64,000 bases of DNA from DATDPM01 sp963841995 (GCA_963841995.1 CAWJEX010000019.1:151800-215799); one strand, 5' to 3'. Shown: positions 1-8,876, numbered from the stretch's first letter. The notes: generated from the letters alone by a model not told the origin. Numbers and translations: made by a program.

Positions 1-293
1 GAATGGCTCTATTCCTGTATTGCCATATTACCGAAGCAAATTTTATTTATCACTGCCTCTACATTTTGCTTTTGACGATCGAGGGGCAGCCACCAAAAGT
101 GTTCAATTTTCTTGATAAGTACAAGAACGGGGCTCCTCCGTCGGTATCAGCAAAGGCGACTGAAATATCAGCCAAGGCGCTTGAGCAGGGGTTCAAAGGC
201 GTAAAGGACATATTGGATGAAATTATTCGACCGAATATTCGTAATCCATTCTTTCACTCCGACTACATTTTATTCGAAGGCAAGTTCCGCCTA

Positions 294-1132
294 GGCTCCG
301 GACCCATAAACAGGATTCCCATGTCGGGCGTTTCGTGATTTAAAGTTTCCGAAGGGAGACCGTCGATGGATCGAGATTATTTTTGGCTGAGCGAAAGACA
401 GTTCGCGCGGCTTGAGCCGCATCTTCCAACCGATACGCGGGGCAAACCAAGGGTCGACGACCGCCGCGTCATCAGCGGGATTATTCATGTCCTGAAGTCC
501 GGCGGACGCTGGGTCGACGCCCCTCCCGTTTATGGTCCGCGCAAGACGCTCTACAATCGTTTCGTGCGCTGGGCAGCCAGAGGCGTCTGGGTGGGCATCT
601 TCCGCGCCTTGGCATCGGCGGGCGGTCCGCCGGCACAGGTGCTGATCGATAGCTCGGCGGTGAAGGCTCATCGTGGCGCCTCAGGGGGTAAAGGGGGAAC
701 TCAGTCAGGCGATCGGCCGTTCTCGGGACGGCCGAACCACGAAGATCCACGCGCTCACCGACCGCTTCTGCCGCCCGATCGCGTTCCTCTTGACCGGCGG
801 CCAGGTGGCCGACTGCATCGCGGCCGACGCCCTGCTCGACCCAGTGTCCACCGCCGCGATCCTGCACGGCGACAAGGGCTACGACAGCGACGCCGTCCGC
901 CGCAAGATCGAGAGCAAGGGCGCCGCGCCGAACATCCCGCCCAAAGCCAACCGGCGCTGGAAAAACTGCTTCTCTCCCTGCCTCTACCGCGATCGCAACG
1001 CCATCGAACGCATGTTCGGACGGATCAAGGACTTCCGCAGAATCGCCACCCGATACGATCGTCTCGCCCACAACTTCCTCGCCGCCGTCTGTCTCGCCGC
1101 TACACTGTGCTACTGGTTATGAGTCCGGAGCC
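294..1132 (+). mobile_element. IS5-family insertion sequence, 839 bp
   Basis: The ends form an imperfect terminal inverted repeat: GGCTCCGGACCCATAAAC on the left, and GGCTCCGGACTCATAACC when the right end is read on the opposite strand. TA is duplicated on both sides (292-293 and 1133-1134), as in the IS427/IS1031 branch of IS5. It encodes one DDE transposase in two frames. Clean ends and an intact target gene suggest a recent insertion. Confidence 0.85.
366..1122 (+). CDS. IS5-family DDE transposase, two-frame
   Basis: The first frame starts at ATG 366 and encodes the N-terminal DUF4096-like region and the start of the DDE domain (LIDSSAVKAHRGASGGKGG). The rest (AIGRSRDGRTTKIHALTD, the catalytic GDKGYDS and a C-terminal RNAIERMFGRIKDFRR) is in the next frame, open to 1122. 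The frames meet in AAAGGGGG near 691-698, and a +1 shift (or -2) is needed. IS5-family transposases are often made by frameshifting in such runs, so this may be programmed. A simple indel cannot be excluded. Confidence 0.8.
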
Positions 1133-1447
1133 TAAAGCATCGGGGTTCGCAATATGCCGAAATCCCCTTGGAAGACATCTTCACACTCGTCCAAAAAACT
1201 ATGGATTTCTTCAACGGTGTCATGAGTCTACTCATGGAAGCGCGCCGCTCATTTCCAAAGGGTGACAAGATCACCGGAAGGAAGACCCCCGACGGCAAGA
1301 ACTTGAGTTCTGTCGACGTCCTTGTTGATGAGAATGGCGTCGCCGTCGGTTTCAGTGGATTTGATCCTTTGCCTCTCTGGTTGTAGGGTTAGGTCATTCC
1401 CTAAGCCCAATTTCCGTAACGATTCGAAAAGCCTATCCCCCCACAAA

Positions 1448-1503
1448 ATCCTAATCTTCCCGTTCACCCCCATGCCTTCGTGGAAGGGCGCTGAGCACTC
1501 GCT
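1448..1503 (-). pseudogene. Remnant of a second cupredoxin C-terminus
   Basis: Read on the minus strand, this stretch encodes ECSAPFHEGMGVNGKIRI. It is nearly the same as the copper-binding tail of the intact cupredoxin at 1947-2441 (HCSAPFHEGMGMKGTITIM). It overlaps the last codons of the membrane protein at 1464-1880 in a different frame. It is probably what is left after a duplication or recombination that replaced the 3' end of that gene. Confidence 0.65.
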
Positions 1504-1880
1504 ACGATTTTCGCGTCCGGTTCGCGTCCGAGGGTCAGGGCCGAGGCGGTCAAGGCCACGCCGAGCCCGACCACGCAGAGGATGACGAGGAAAAGCGGAT
1601 CGCGGGTTTCCCAATAGAGGCCGACGATCACCGCGATAAAGAAAATCCGGACAAAGACGGTCGTCGGGTAAAGGACTTCGACGCGATGCCGGATGATCTG
1701 GGTGACCACAATCGACAGCGCGATCATGAAGGCGCCGGTGAACCGGACGAAGACGTCGCCGTATTGTGCGTTGGAGAGAAGCAAGGACAGAGAAAAATCC
1801 GGAGCGAACAGAAATGCCAGTCCGGTCAGAAACAGATAGGTCGCAAGGTAATAAAGGCTGATCCGCGCATAAGGGCGCAT
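1464..1880 (-). CDS. Small integral membrane protein (about 4 TM)
   Basis: 138 residues with four hydrophobic segments (roughly residues 8-28, 42-62, 75-92 and 97-115) and a short polar tail. No family was recognised with confidence. A GGGGGAA run 6-7 bases before ATG 1880 supports the start. The last dozen codons read through a cupredoxin remnant out of frame, so the natural C-terminus has probably been replaced. It is the last gene of a minus-strand run of envelope and redox genes, 66 bp after the copper lipoprotein. Confidence 0.7.
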   Translation of the reverse strand: MRPYARISLYYLATYLFLTGLAFLFAPDFSLSLLLSNAQYGDVFVRFTGAFMIALSIVVTQIIRHRVEVLYPTTVFVRIFFIAVIVGLYWETRDPLFLVILCVVGLGVALTASALTLGREPDAKIVASAQRPSTKAWG

Positions 1881-1946
1881 CGTCGATTCCCCCGGGCCAT
1901 GCGCCGCCTTTGGCGCGCTTACATCAACGCGCCCTTTCGGCGCTTC

Positions 1947-2441
1947 TTACATTATCGTAATCGTGCCCTTCATGCCCATGCCTTCGTGGAAGGGAGCCGA
2001 GCAATGGAGGTCGTAGGTTCCTTTCGTCACTGCGAGGAAGGTGAGGTCTTTGGATTCACCGGGCGCGAGTGCCATTTCGCGGAGCAGCGGATAAGCGAGA
2101 TTGCCGCTGCTTTGCTCCAGGGAATTCGCGGCGATCGCCTTGAAGAAATCCTCGGCGGCGAAATAATGGGTTTCCTTCCCCTTGTTTTCGAGATGCAGGC
2201 GGTAGATGCCGCCGGATTGGAAGGTGAGCGACGAGGGCTGGAATTCGAAATCGGCGAGAGTGACATTGACGGTTTCCGCCTTCGACCAATCGACGTTTAT
2301 CGTTTCCTTGCTCGACACGTAGCCGAGCTCGGAATCGCTCATCGCGTTCTTGGCGCCCTGGGCGCAGCCGGCCACCATGCTTCCGGTAAGCCCCAGCATC
2401 GCCAGAACCGCCAAAGACGCCCTCATTCCGCCGAACCGCAT
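1947..2441 (-). CDS. Cupredoxin-domain lipoprotein
   Basis: Starting at ATG 2441 (GGAG 6 bases upstream), the protein has a lipoprotein signal with lipobox VAG|C near residue 25. A cupredoxin fold of about 120 residues follows. The type-1 copper ligand pattern is visible: a His in KETHYFAAEDFF and C-x4-H-x4-M in HCSAPFHEGM. It should sit in the periplasm tethered to a membrane and carry electrons or copper. It lies downstream of the SelW-like and RND genes on the same strand. The partner oxidoreductase is not in the window. Confidence 0.8.
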   Translation of the reverse strand: MRFGGMRASLAVLAMLGLTGSMVAGCAQGAKNAMSDSELGYVSSKETINVDWSKAETVNVTLADFEFQPSSLTFQSGGIYRLHLENKGKETHYFAAEDFFKAIAANSLEQSSGNLAYPLLREMALAPGESKDLTFLAVTKGTYDLHCSAPFHEGMGMKGTITIM

Positions 2442-2600
2442 GTCACTCTCCTTCATTGGATTTTTCAGTTTCGATTCCCGAGACTTGGATTCGGCGCAAA
2501 GCACGCGGTTGAATCAAAACTCGCGATCGTCAAATGATCGTGAGCCGCTGCGCTTTATTGTCACGCAGGGGTCATTGTCACGCACGGGCATGCGTCCCGC

Positions 2601-2915
2601 CTATTCCTTCGCATCCCGCCGGTCGATATGCCCGAGATCCCGCTCCGGCGCCACTTTGTCGCGGACGCGCTGCTTGAGCTCGGCAATATCGGGAAAACGG
2701 CCCTCCGATTTGCGCGACCAGACCGTTTCGCCCTCCACCCGGACTTCGAAGATGCCGCCGGTTCCGGGGATCAGCATGACCCCGGCCAACTCCGCCTCGA
2801 AGGTGCTCAGCAGCTCCTGAGCCATCCATCCGGCGCGCAGCAGCCAGCGGCATTGGGTGCAATATTCGATCTCGATGCGCGGCTTCCCAACCATATGACT
2901 CCGACCCTTTGACAT
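2601..2915 (-). CDS. SelT/SelW/SelH-family redox protein
   Basis: About 97-104 residues with CTQCRW (CxxC) near the N-terminus, followed by the helical Rdx core and a conserved GTGGIFEV segment. These proteins have a thioredoxin-like fold and are thought to act as thiol oxidoreductases. The ATG at 2915 directly follows the stop of the RND gene (TAAATG), suggesting translational coupling. A second ATG at 2894 has a better ribosome site (GGAG) and may be the real start. Confidence 0.8.
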   Translation of the reverse strand: MSKGRSHMVGKPRIEIEYCTQCRWLLRAGWMAQELLSTFEAELAGVMLIPGTGGIFEVRVEGETVWSRKSEGRFPDIAELKQRVRDKVAPERDLGHIDRRDAKE

Positions 2916-5900
2916 TTATTCCGCGGGTGCCGGTTTGGTTCGGCGGCGGGGACTGAAGCGGGCAAAGAACCGGCCGGAATGGGTTTCGAGGCCGTCGAGG
3001 TAGATGTAAATCACCGGCGTCAGATAAAGGGTCAGGAGTTGCGAGACCACGAGCCCGCCGGCAACCGCCAAACCCAGAGGACGTCTTGCTTCCGACCCCG
3101 AGCCGAAACCGAAAGCGATCGGCAAGGTTCCCATGATCGCTGCCATGGTCGTCATCATGATCGGGCGGAAGCGGATGAGGCAGGCTTCGTAAATCGCCTT
3201 CGCCGCATCGAGGCCCTCGTTGCGGCGTTTGTCGATCGCGAAATCAATCATCATGATCGCGTTCTTCTTCACGATGCCGACCAGCATGATGACGCCGACG
3301 AAGGAATAGAGGCTCAAGGGTTCGTTGGCGAGCAGCAAGGCGAGCAAGGCGCCGAGGCTGGCGGAAGGCAGGCCGGAGAGGATCGTCAGCGGATGCACGA
3401 AGCTCTCATATAAGACTCCGAGCACGATATAGACGACGAGAATCGCCATCAGCAGGAGCAAGCCCATGCCCTGCAGCGACGCCTGAAACGCTTGGGCGGT
3501 GCCCTGGAAGCTGGCTTCGATATTCTTCGGCATGCCGAGCTCGCGGACGATCTGATCGAGCTTGTCGACCGCGTCGCCGAGCGCCGTACCCGGCGCCAAA
3601 TTGAACGAGACGGTGACGGCGGGAAGCTGGCCCTGATGATTGATCGCCAGCGGGCCCACGCCGCGCTCGATGTTCGCAATGGCGGTCAGCGGCACCAGCG
3701 CGCCGGTGGTGCTGCGGATATAAAGCCGCGGCAGGGAGGCGACGTTCTGCTGATATTTCGGATCGACTTCGAGAATCACTTCGTATTGATCGGTTGCGGT
3801 ATAGATCGTCGAGACTTGGCGCTCGCCGAAGGCGCTGCCGAGTGCGATTTCAATCTGGTTGGCGGTGACGCCGAGAGACGAAGCCCGGTCGCGGTCGATC
3901 GAGACATTCACGATCGGGCTTCGGATCTGCATGTCGTTGGTGGCGTCCTGGAATCCCGGCGCTTCCTGTAGCTTCTGGGTGAGGATTCCGGCCCAGCGAT
4001 AGAGCAGATCGAGATCGAGGCTCTGCAGCGTGTATTGGTATTGGGCCTTGGTCAGATAGCCGCCGACCCGAATCGGCGGCGGGTTTTGCATATAGACTTT
4101 CATGCCGGTGACTTGGTCCAGCTTCGGCCGGAGTTCCTGAATGATGTCGTCGGCGGAAAGCTTCCGTTCGGCGCGCGGTTTCAAATGCACGAAGAGCAGC
4201 CCCAGATTGCCGGTGGCCCGCGATCCCGAAGGGCCGATGGTGGACATCAAGGTATCCACATTCGGATCGGCCTGGACGATGGCGGCGACTTCCTTTTGAT
4301 GCCGGACCATGGCGTCGAAGGAAATGTCCTCCGATCCTTCGGTGAAGGCAAAGATCTGGTCGGTGTCTTCGTTCGGCAGAAAGGTCTTCGGCATCGTGCC
4401 GTAGAGATGGACGGTGCCGTAAATCGTGCCTGCGAACATCAGCAGAATCAAAATGTGATGGCGCAGCGCCCAGCTCAGCGTCTTGTCGTAGCCGCGGAGC
4501 AATCCGGCGAAGAACGCTTCGCCCGCGCGATGGAGGCCGCGTTCGCGGGTGCCGTGAAAGCCGGTCATGAACCGGCTGCACAGCATGGGCGTCAGGGTCA
4601 GGGAGACGACGCCGGAAACCAGAATCGCGATGCAGATGGTGACCGCGAATTCGTGGAGCAGCCTTCCCACCATGCCGCCCATGAACAGCACGGGAATGAA
4701 CACGGCGACCAGCGAAATGGTCATCGACAGGATGGTGAACGCGATTTCGCGGGAGCCGGTCAGCGCCGCAGCGAACGGCTCTTCGCCGTGCTCGATATGG
4801 CGGGTGATGTTTTCCAGCATCACGATGGCGTCGTCGATGACGAAGCCGACCGAAAGGGTCAGCGCCATCAAGGAGAGATTGTCGAGGCTGTAGCCGAAGA
4901 TATACATCGCGGCGAAGGTGCCGACGATGGAAAGCGGCAGCGCGAGGCTCGGGATGATCGTCGCCGACAGCCGCCGCAAGAACAAAAAGATGACCAGGAT
5001 CACCAGCACGCAAGCGAGCATCAGGCTGAACTGCACGTCGGCGATCGAACTCCGGATCGTATGGGAGCGGTCGTAAAGCACGTTGAGATCGACCGCGGCC
5101 GGCAATTGCGCCTGGAAGGCGGGGAGCACGCCCCGGACATTGTTGACGACTTCGATGGTGTTGGTGTTGGGCTGCCGGTAAATGGCGAGGATGATTGCGC
5201 GGTCCTTGCCGAGCCAGCTCGCCACTCTGTCGGTTTCGACCGAATTGATCGCGTTACCGACGTCTTCCAGGCGCACCGGCGCGCCGCCGCGATAGGCGAC
5301 GATGAGCGCGCGGAACGCGGCGGCGTCGCGCAATTGCCCGGTCGCCTGAACCGTCAGGCTTTGATGCGCGCCGTTCAGAGTGCCGGTCGGGAGGTTCACG
5401 TTGCCGTTGGCCAGCGCATCGGCGATCTCGTTGATGCCGATGCCTTTGGCCGCCAGCAAATCGGGATTAACCCGGGCCCTGACCGCATATTTCTGCGGAC
5501 CGAAAACCGCGACCTGGGCAACGCCGTTCAGCATGGACAGCCGCTGAGCGAGAATCGTTTCGGCGTATTCGTCCACCACCGACATCGGCAAGGTCGGCGA
5601 CGACAGCCCGACATAGAAGACCGCGAAGTCCGCCGGGTTCACCTTGCGGAAAGACGGCGGATTCGGCAATTCCGGCGGGAGCTGCCGCGTCGCCGCCGAA
5701 ATCGCGGATTGAACGTCCTGGGCGGCGGCGTCGATGTTGCGATCGAGATCGAATTGCAGCGTTACGACAGAAATCTCTTGCGCGTTGACCGAGGTCATCG
5801 AGGAAATGCCGGCGATGGTCGAGAACTGCGCTTCGAGAGGCCGTGCGACCGAAGCCGCCATCGTCTCCGGGCTGGCGCCCGGAAAATTCGTGGTCACCGT

Positions 5901-6035
5901 GATCGTCGGGAAATCGACATGGGGAAGCTCGCTCACCGGCAGCGCTTGGTAGGCAAACATCCCGAAGATGAGAAGCCCGGCCATGATCAGCGTGGTCATG
6001 ACCGGGCGGCGGATGCAGAGTTCGGGCAGCGTCAC
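2916..6035 (-). CDS. RND efflux pump, HAE-1 type inner-membrane transporter
   Basis: 1039 residues, the usual length for MdtB/MdtC/AcrB-type proton-driven exporters. The N-terminus (TLPELCIRRPVMTTLIMAGL) is typical of the MdtB/MdtC branch. The transmembrane-4 proton-relay aspartates are present in VGFVIDDAIVMLENITRH, and two large periplasmic loops follow TM1 and TM7. The gene overlaps the adaptor gene upstream by 4 bp (ATGA), so they form one operon. No TolC-type outer-membrane gene is nearby. The substrate cannot be read from sequence; drugs, detergents or plant phenolics are common for this group. Confidence 0.93.
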   Translation of the reverse strand: MTLPELCIRRPVMTTLIMAGLLIFGMFAYQALPVSELPHVDFPTITVTTNFPGASPETMAASVARPLEAQFSTIAGISSMTSVNAQEISVVTLQFDLDRNIDAAAQDVQSAISAATRQLPPELPNPPSFRKVNPADFAVFYVGLSSPTLPMSVVDEYAETILAQRLSMLNGVAQVAVFGPQKYAVRARVNPDLLAAKGIGINEIADALANGNVNLPTGTLNGAHQSLTVQATGQLRDAAAFRALIVAYRGGAPVRLEDVGNAINSVETDRVASWLGKDRAIILAIYRQPNTNTIEVVNNVRGVLPAFQAQLPAAVDLNVLYDRSHTIRSSIADVQFSLMLACVLVILVIFLFLRRLSATIIPSLALPLSIVGTFAAMYIFGYSLDNLSLMALTLSVGFVIDDAIVMLENITRHIEHGEEPFAAALTGSREIAFTILSMTISLVAVFIPVLFMGGMVGRLLHEFAVTICIAILVSGVVSLTLTPMLCSRFMTGFHGTRERGLHRAGEAFFAGLLRGYDKTLSWALRHHILILLMFAGTIYGTVHLYGTMPKTFLPNEDTDQIFAFTEGSEDISFDAMVRHQKEVAAIVQADPNVDTLMSTIGPSGSRATGNLGLLFVHLKPRAERKLSADDIIQELRPKLDQVTGMKVYMQNPPPIRVGGYLTKAQYQYTLQSLDLDLLYRWAGILTQKLQEAPGFQDATNDMQIRSPIVNVSIDRDRASSLGVTANQIEIALGSAFGERQVSTIYTATDQYEVILEVDPKYQQNVASLPRLYIRSTTGALVPLTAIANIERGVGPLAINHQGQLPAVTVSFNLAPGTALGDAVDKLDQIVRELGMPKNIEASFQGTAQAFQASLQGMGLLLLMAILVVYIVLGVLYESFVHPLTILSGLPSASLGALLALLLANEPLSLYSFVGVIMLVGIVKKNAIMMIDFAIDKRRNEGLDAAKAIYEACLIRFRPIMMTTMAAIMGTLPIAFGFGSGSEARRPLGLAVAGGLVVSQLLTLYLTPVIYIYLDGLETHSGRFFARFSPRRRTKPAPAE

Positions 6036-7243
6036 GTCTTGGAATCCGGTTGCGCCGCGGGCGGCGGAGATGCCGGAGGCTTTGCTTCCGAGGGCTTCGT
6101 TTCCGAGGATGGGGCGGCCTGCTTGGCGACGACCTTGACGCCGGGACGAAGCCGCAACTGGCCGTCGGTGACGACATTTTCGCCATCCTTGAGGCCGGTC
6201 GCGACCGCGGTTTCGTCGCCGGTTTCGGTCAAGCCGGAAACGTTACGTACCTCGACCGTTTGATCCGCGCCGACCACATAGACATAGCTTCCCTTCTGGC
6301 CGTTTTGAATTGCCGCGGTGGGAACCACCAGCACATTGTCCAAGGTTTTGAGCAGGAGCTTCACCCGGACGAAAGCGCCGGGAACCAGCCGTTCGTCGTC
6401 GTTGGCGAACAGCGCCTTCAGCATGATCGTGCCGGTCGTCGTGTCGACGGCATTGTTGATGAAGGAGAGTTGGCCGGTCATCGGCGGCTCGGCGTCGTCG
6501 GCGATGCGCGCTTGAACCTCAAGCGGCGCTTCCGCCATGCGCCGGGTTATTTCCGGCAGATATTGTTCGGGCACCGCGAAGCTCACATTGATCGGGTGAA
6601 CCTGATTGATGACGATCAGCGAAACCGTATCGTTGGCCTTGACCAGATTGCCGGGATGGATCAGCACGCTGCCGGTCCGGCCGTCGAGGGGAGAGCGGAT
6701 CGCGGTGTAGTTTTGATTGAGCCGCGCGGTTTCCAGCGCCGCGTCGTCGGCCTTGACGGTTCCGTCCAGGGAATCGACCGCGGTTTTCGATTCCTCGTAT
6801 TTCTGCTGGGCGGCGAATCCGCTCTTGGCGAGTTCGGAATAGCGGGTGAGATCGAGCTTGGCGCCTTCGAGCTGCGCCTTGTCGCGGGCGAGATTGGCTT
6901 CGGCCTGGCGCACCGCCGCGTCGAAGGGCCGGGGATCGATGGTGAACAAGAGATCGCCCTTGTGCACATTCTGGCCTTCCTTGAAATCCTGCTCGAAGAT
7001 CTGCCCGTCGACCCGCGATTTGACCGCAACCGAAGACAGCGACACCACGGTGCCGATGGCGGGCAGCGTCACCGGCACCGATTTGCGCATCACGGGGGCT
7101 ATGGAAACCGGGACGGCCTCGGCCGATTCGGCGCCGTCTTTGGCGACCTCGGCGGGTGCCGGCGAAGACCGGGCATAGAGATAGCCGCCGATCCCGATCG
7201 CAGCCGCCGTCAAGACGGCCAAGTATTTGCGAGACAACGCCAT
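6032..7243 (-). CDS. RND efflux periplasmic adaptor (MFP) subunit
   Basis: 403 residues: an N-terminal membrane anchor (residues 8-25), a lipoyl-like half motif (VKSRVDGQIFEQDFKEGQNV), a coiled-coil hairpin (about 110-180), the second lipoyl half (AIRSPLDGRTG) and beta-barrel domains. The C-terminus is Pro/Ala/Lys-rich. It bridges the RND transporter encoded 4 bp downstream to an outer-membrane channel. The architecture matches MdtA-like adaptors. It is the first gene of the pump operon, and the intergenic space to 7492 should hold the promoter. Confidence 0.92.
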   Translation of the reverse strand: MALSRKYLAVLTAAAIGIGGYLYARSSPAPAEVAKDGAESAEAVPVSIAPVMRKSVPVTLPAIGTVVSLSSVAVKSRVDGQIFEQDFKEGQNVHKGDLLFTIDPRPFDAAVRQAEANLARDKAQLEGAKLDLTRYSELAKSGFAAQQKYEESKTAVDSLDGTVKADDAALETARLNQNYTAIRSPLDGRTGSVLIHPGNLVKANDTVSLIVINQVHPINVSFAVPEQYLPEITRRMAEAPLEVQARIADDAEPPMTGQLSFINNAVDTTTGTIMLKALFANDDERLVPGAFVRVKLLLKTLDNVLVVPTAAIQNGQKGSYVYVVGADQTVEVRNVSGLTETGDETAVATGLKDGENVVTDGQLRLRPGVKVVAKQAAPSSETKPSEAKPPASPPPAAQPDSKT

Positions 7244-7491
7244 CGCCGCGGATTCCTATCGTCAGTCCGGAACTCTCGAGCCGGTCACACTTTCCGGTCA
7301 CACTTTAGTGCGGATTTGGGGAGGGGATAAGCCCCCCGGGCGCTTTGCCGGAGGCCGCCGATCCCTAAACATTACACGGAGTTAATCCCGGAATCCTGTG
7401 TAGATGTGCGAAGAATGTGCCGCCCGGAGATACCGGAGCTTAATGATTGCCGGCTTGCCGGCGATTTCAACAAAGGGAAATGGAGCAACGT

Positions 7492-7800
7492 ATGACAGTC
7501 AATAGCATGAAGCCGTTCCTTGGGGTCCTTGGCGCTGCTTTGGTCGCTCTCGTGTTCGCCGCACCGAACGCCTTCGCAGCCCCCAGCCAGCCCGCCGCAA
7601 CCTCGATTTCTTCCGACACCGTTCAGGTCGTCAAGGGTGACGTCGCGCTCATCGGCGACGATCAGCCGACCACGCCTCCGAGCGACCAGACCAAGCCCAA
7701 GAGCAAAGGCAAGAAGGGTAAGGGCAAGGGTAAGGGCAAAGCCAAGCCGAAGACCACCACGCCGCCGACGACCGAAACGGCGCCGAAGACCGGCAACTAA
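7492..7800 (+). CDS. Small secreted Lys/Gly-rich protein
   Basis: Translation from ATG 7492 (GGAG 7 bases upstream) gives 102 residues. A signal peptide ends near AFA|APS. A Thr/Ser/Val-rich middle follows, then a strongly basic low-complexity tail made of KGK and GKGK units and PTT/APK repeats. No enzyme domain is seen. Such tails could bind nucleic acid, anionic polymers or the cell surface, but the role is unknown. It is followed by another small secreted-protein locus. Confidence 0.6.
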   Translation: MTVNSMKPFLGVLGAALVALVFAAPNAFAAPSQPAATSISSDTVQVVKGDVALIGDDQPTTPPSDQTKPKSKGKKGKGKGKGKAKPKTTTPPTTETAPKTGN

Positions 7801-7904
7801 GGACTGGGAAACGAATCGGAGGGCGGGATATTTCGCGGCGCGCAGGTTTCAATATCGCGCCCCGTGTGTGCGAGTATGTCCGACATTTCGTCAGGAGTAC
7901 ACGC

Positions 7905-8281
7905 ATGACCCCCAACATCCGATTCGTTTACGCCGTCGTTCTTGGCCTGTCGCTTCTTCCGGTTCAAGGATGGACCGCCTTTGCCGCCGGCACAGCCGGG
8001 CCCCAGCACCGGTCAGAGTACGGGACAGAATACGGACCAGAACACGGACCAGAATAAGGAAGGACCGCACCATCACTGGTGCCAGGACAATCCGGAGAAA
8101 TGCAAAGAGCGCCGCGAGCAGTGGTGCAAAGACAATCCGGAAAAATGCAAGGCACGGAAAGAACGCCACGAGCAGTGGTGCAAGGATCGTCCCGACAAGT
8201 GCACCCAACATGACGGGGATTTCGAGCGCCAAGCCGTCCGACAAACCCTCCGATTCGACGACGCCGGCCCCCAGCAAGTAA
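7905..8281 (+). pseudogene. Secreted protein with WCxDxPxKC repeats, frame-disrupted
   Basis: ATG 7905 opens a signal peptide (RFVYAVVLGLSLLPVQGWTAFAAG) that runs into a stop at 8057. In the next frame a Gln/Asn-rich linker leads to three tandem Cys units (WCQDNPEKC, WCKDNPEKC and WCKDRPDKC) with Arg/Glu-rich spacers. A natural-looking Ser/Pro/Thr tail (KPSDKPSDSTTPAPSK) ends at 8281 in the third frame, just before a terminator. Two frame changes are therefore needed for one product. The repeats suggest a disulfide-rich or metal-binding secreted protein. Function is unknown. Confidence 0.5.
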
Positions 8282-8308
8282 TGGGGACTTGGCAAGGATC
8301 TAACGAAA

Positions 8309-8341
8309 GGCCGCGGGTCTCAAAGCCCGCGGCCGTTTTTT
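8309..8341 (+). terminator. Rho-independent terminator
   Basis: A perfect 9-bp GC-rich stem (GGCCGCGGG / CCCGCGGCC) with an 8-base loop is followed by a run of six T. It closes the plus-strand secreted-protein locus that ends at 8281. Confidence 0.9.
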
Positions 8342-8376
8342 CGAAGCATGTACCGCTAATTTATTCCGCCGCCGAA

Positions 8377-8826
8377 TTATTCCACTACCGACGGGCGGTT
8401 GCCGATCTCGCCGCGGCTGACGGCGATGCCGAGCTCAAGGCTTTGCGCGATCATTTCGGCGCGGCTAATAAAAAGTGCCGCGGCTTGCGGCGGGCAAAAT
8501 GCTGCGGCGGCCTCCCGGAAAAGATCGAGCCACCGCGCGAAATGGGCCGAGCGCATCTCGCCCTGCAAATCCGCGAGTGCGGCGTGGATCGTCATCGGCG
8601 TTCCCTTATAGCGCCCCGACATCAAAACCATGGAGGACCAGAAGTCGCACATCTTCGCCAAATGCGGATTCCAGTTTTCGCCGATCGCACGTTCGAAGAT
8701 CGGCCCCAGCACGGAATCGGTTCTGATCTTGGCGTAGAAGGCATGGACCAGGCGGGCGATCGTCGCTTCGGTGATGCCGAACGGAACGCCGGGGCCGACA
8801 CGCATTGGCGACAATGGGGCGGACAT
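8377..8826 (-). CDS. Truncated haemoglobin, group III-like
   Basis: 149 residues with the short 2/2 globin pattern: ITEATIARLVHAFYAKIRTD, a helix ending VLGPIFERAIG, then NWNPHLAKMCDFWSSMVLMSG with the proximal His in the usual HLxKMCDFW context. The group III FAKIR-like motif is seen as FYAKIR. These small haem proteins bind oxygen or nitric oxide and often help detoxify NO. The gene is divergent from a dienelactone hydrolase, and a palindrome lies just upstream. Confidence 0.88.
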   Translation of the reverse strand: MSAPLSPMRVGPGVPFGITEATIARLVHAFYAKIRTDSVLGPIFERAIGENWNPHLAKMCDFWSSMVLMSGRYKGTPMTIHAALADLQGEMRSAHFARWLDLFREAAAAFCPPQAAALFISRAEMIAQSLELGIAVSRGEIGNRPSVVE

Positions 8827-8853
8827 GGCCTGCCTCCCGTCGGAATTGAAACA

Positions 8854-8876
8854 AATAAAGGTTATATATCTTTATT
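8854..8876. promoter_or_regulatory. Candidate operator dyad between globin and hydrolase genes
   Basis: AATAAAG and CTTTATT form a perfect 7-bp inverted repeat around an AT-rich 9-base centre, 28 bases before the globin start. AT-rich dyads of this shape upstream of globin genes can be bound by NO-responsive Rrf2 regulators such as NsrR. No regulator gene is adjacent, so that link is an inference. Confidence 0.45.

Larger units (their letters stand above)
3..1386 (+). pseudogene. HEPN-like hypothetical protein, split by an IS element
   Basis: Two open pieces (3-293 and 1135-1386) flank the insertion sequence. Removing 294-1132 and one TA copy joins codon CTA (291-293) directly to AAG (1135-1137) in the same frame. 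The result is one protein of about 181 residues ending at 1386. The left half ends in a helix-rich stretch with RNPFFHSDY, an R-x4-H pattern as in HEPN ribonucleases, and the right half looks helical. The true start may lie upstream of the window, since the ATG at 3 has no visible ribosome site. HEPN assignment rests on this one motif and is an inference. HEPN proteins often belong to toxin or defence systems. Confidence 0.6.

Noticed and set aside
4035..6263. A 742-codon open frame antisense to the RND pump
   Set aside because: It lies opposite a clear RND transporter, is rich in Arg/His/Gln/Asp as high-GC antisense frames are, and has no domain or ribosome site.
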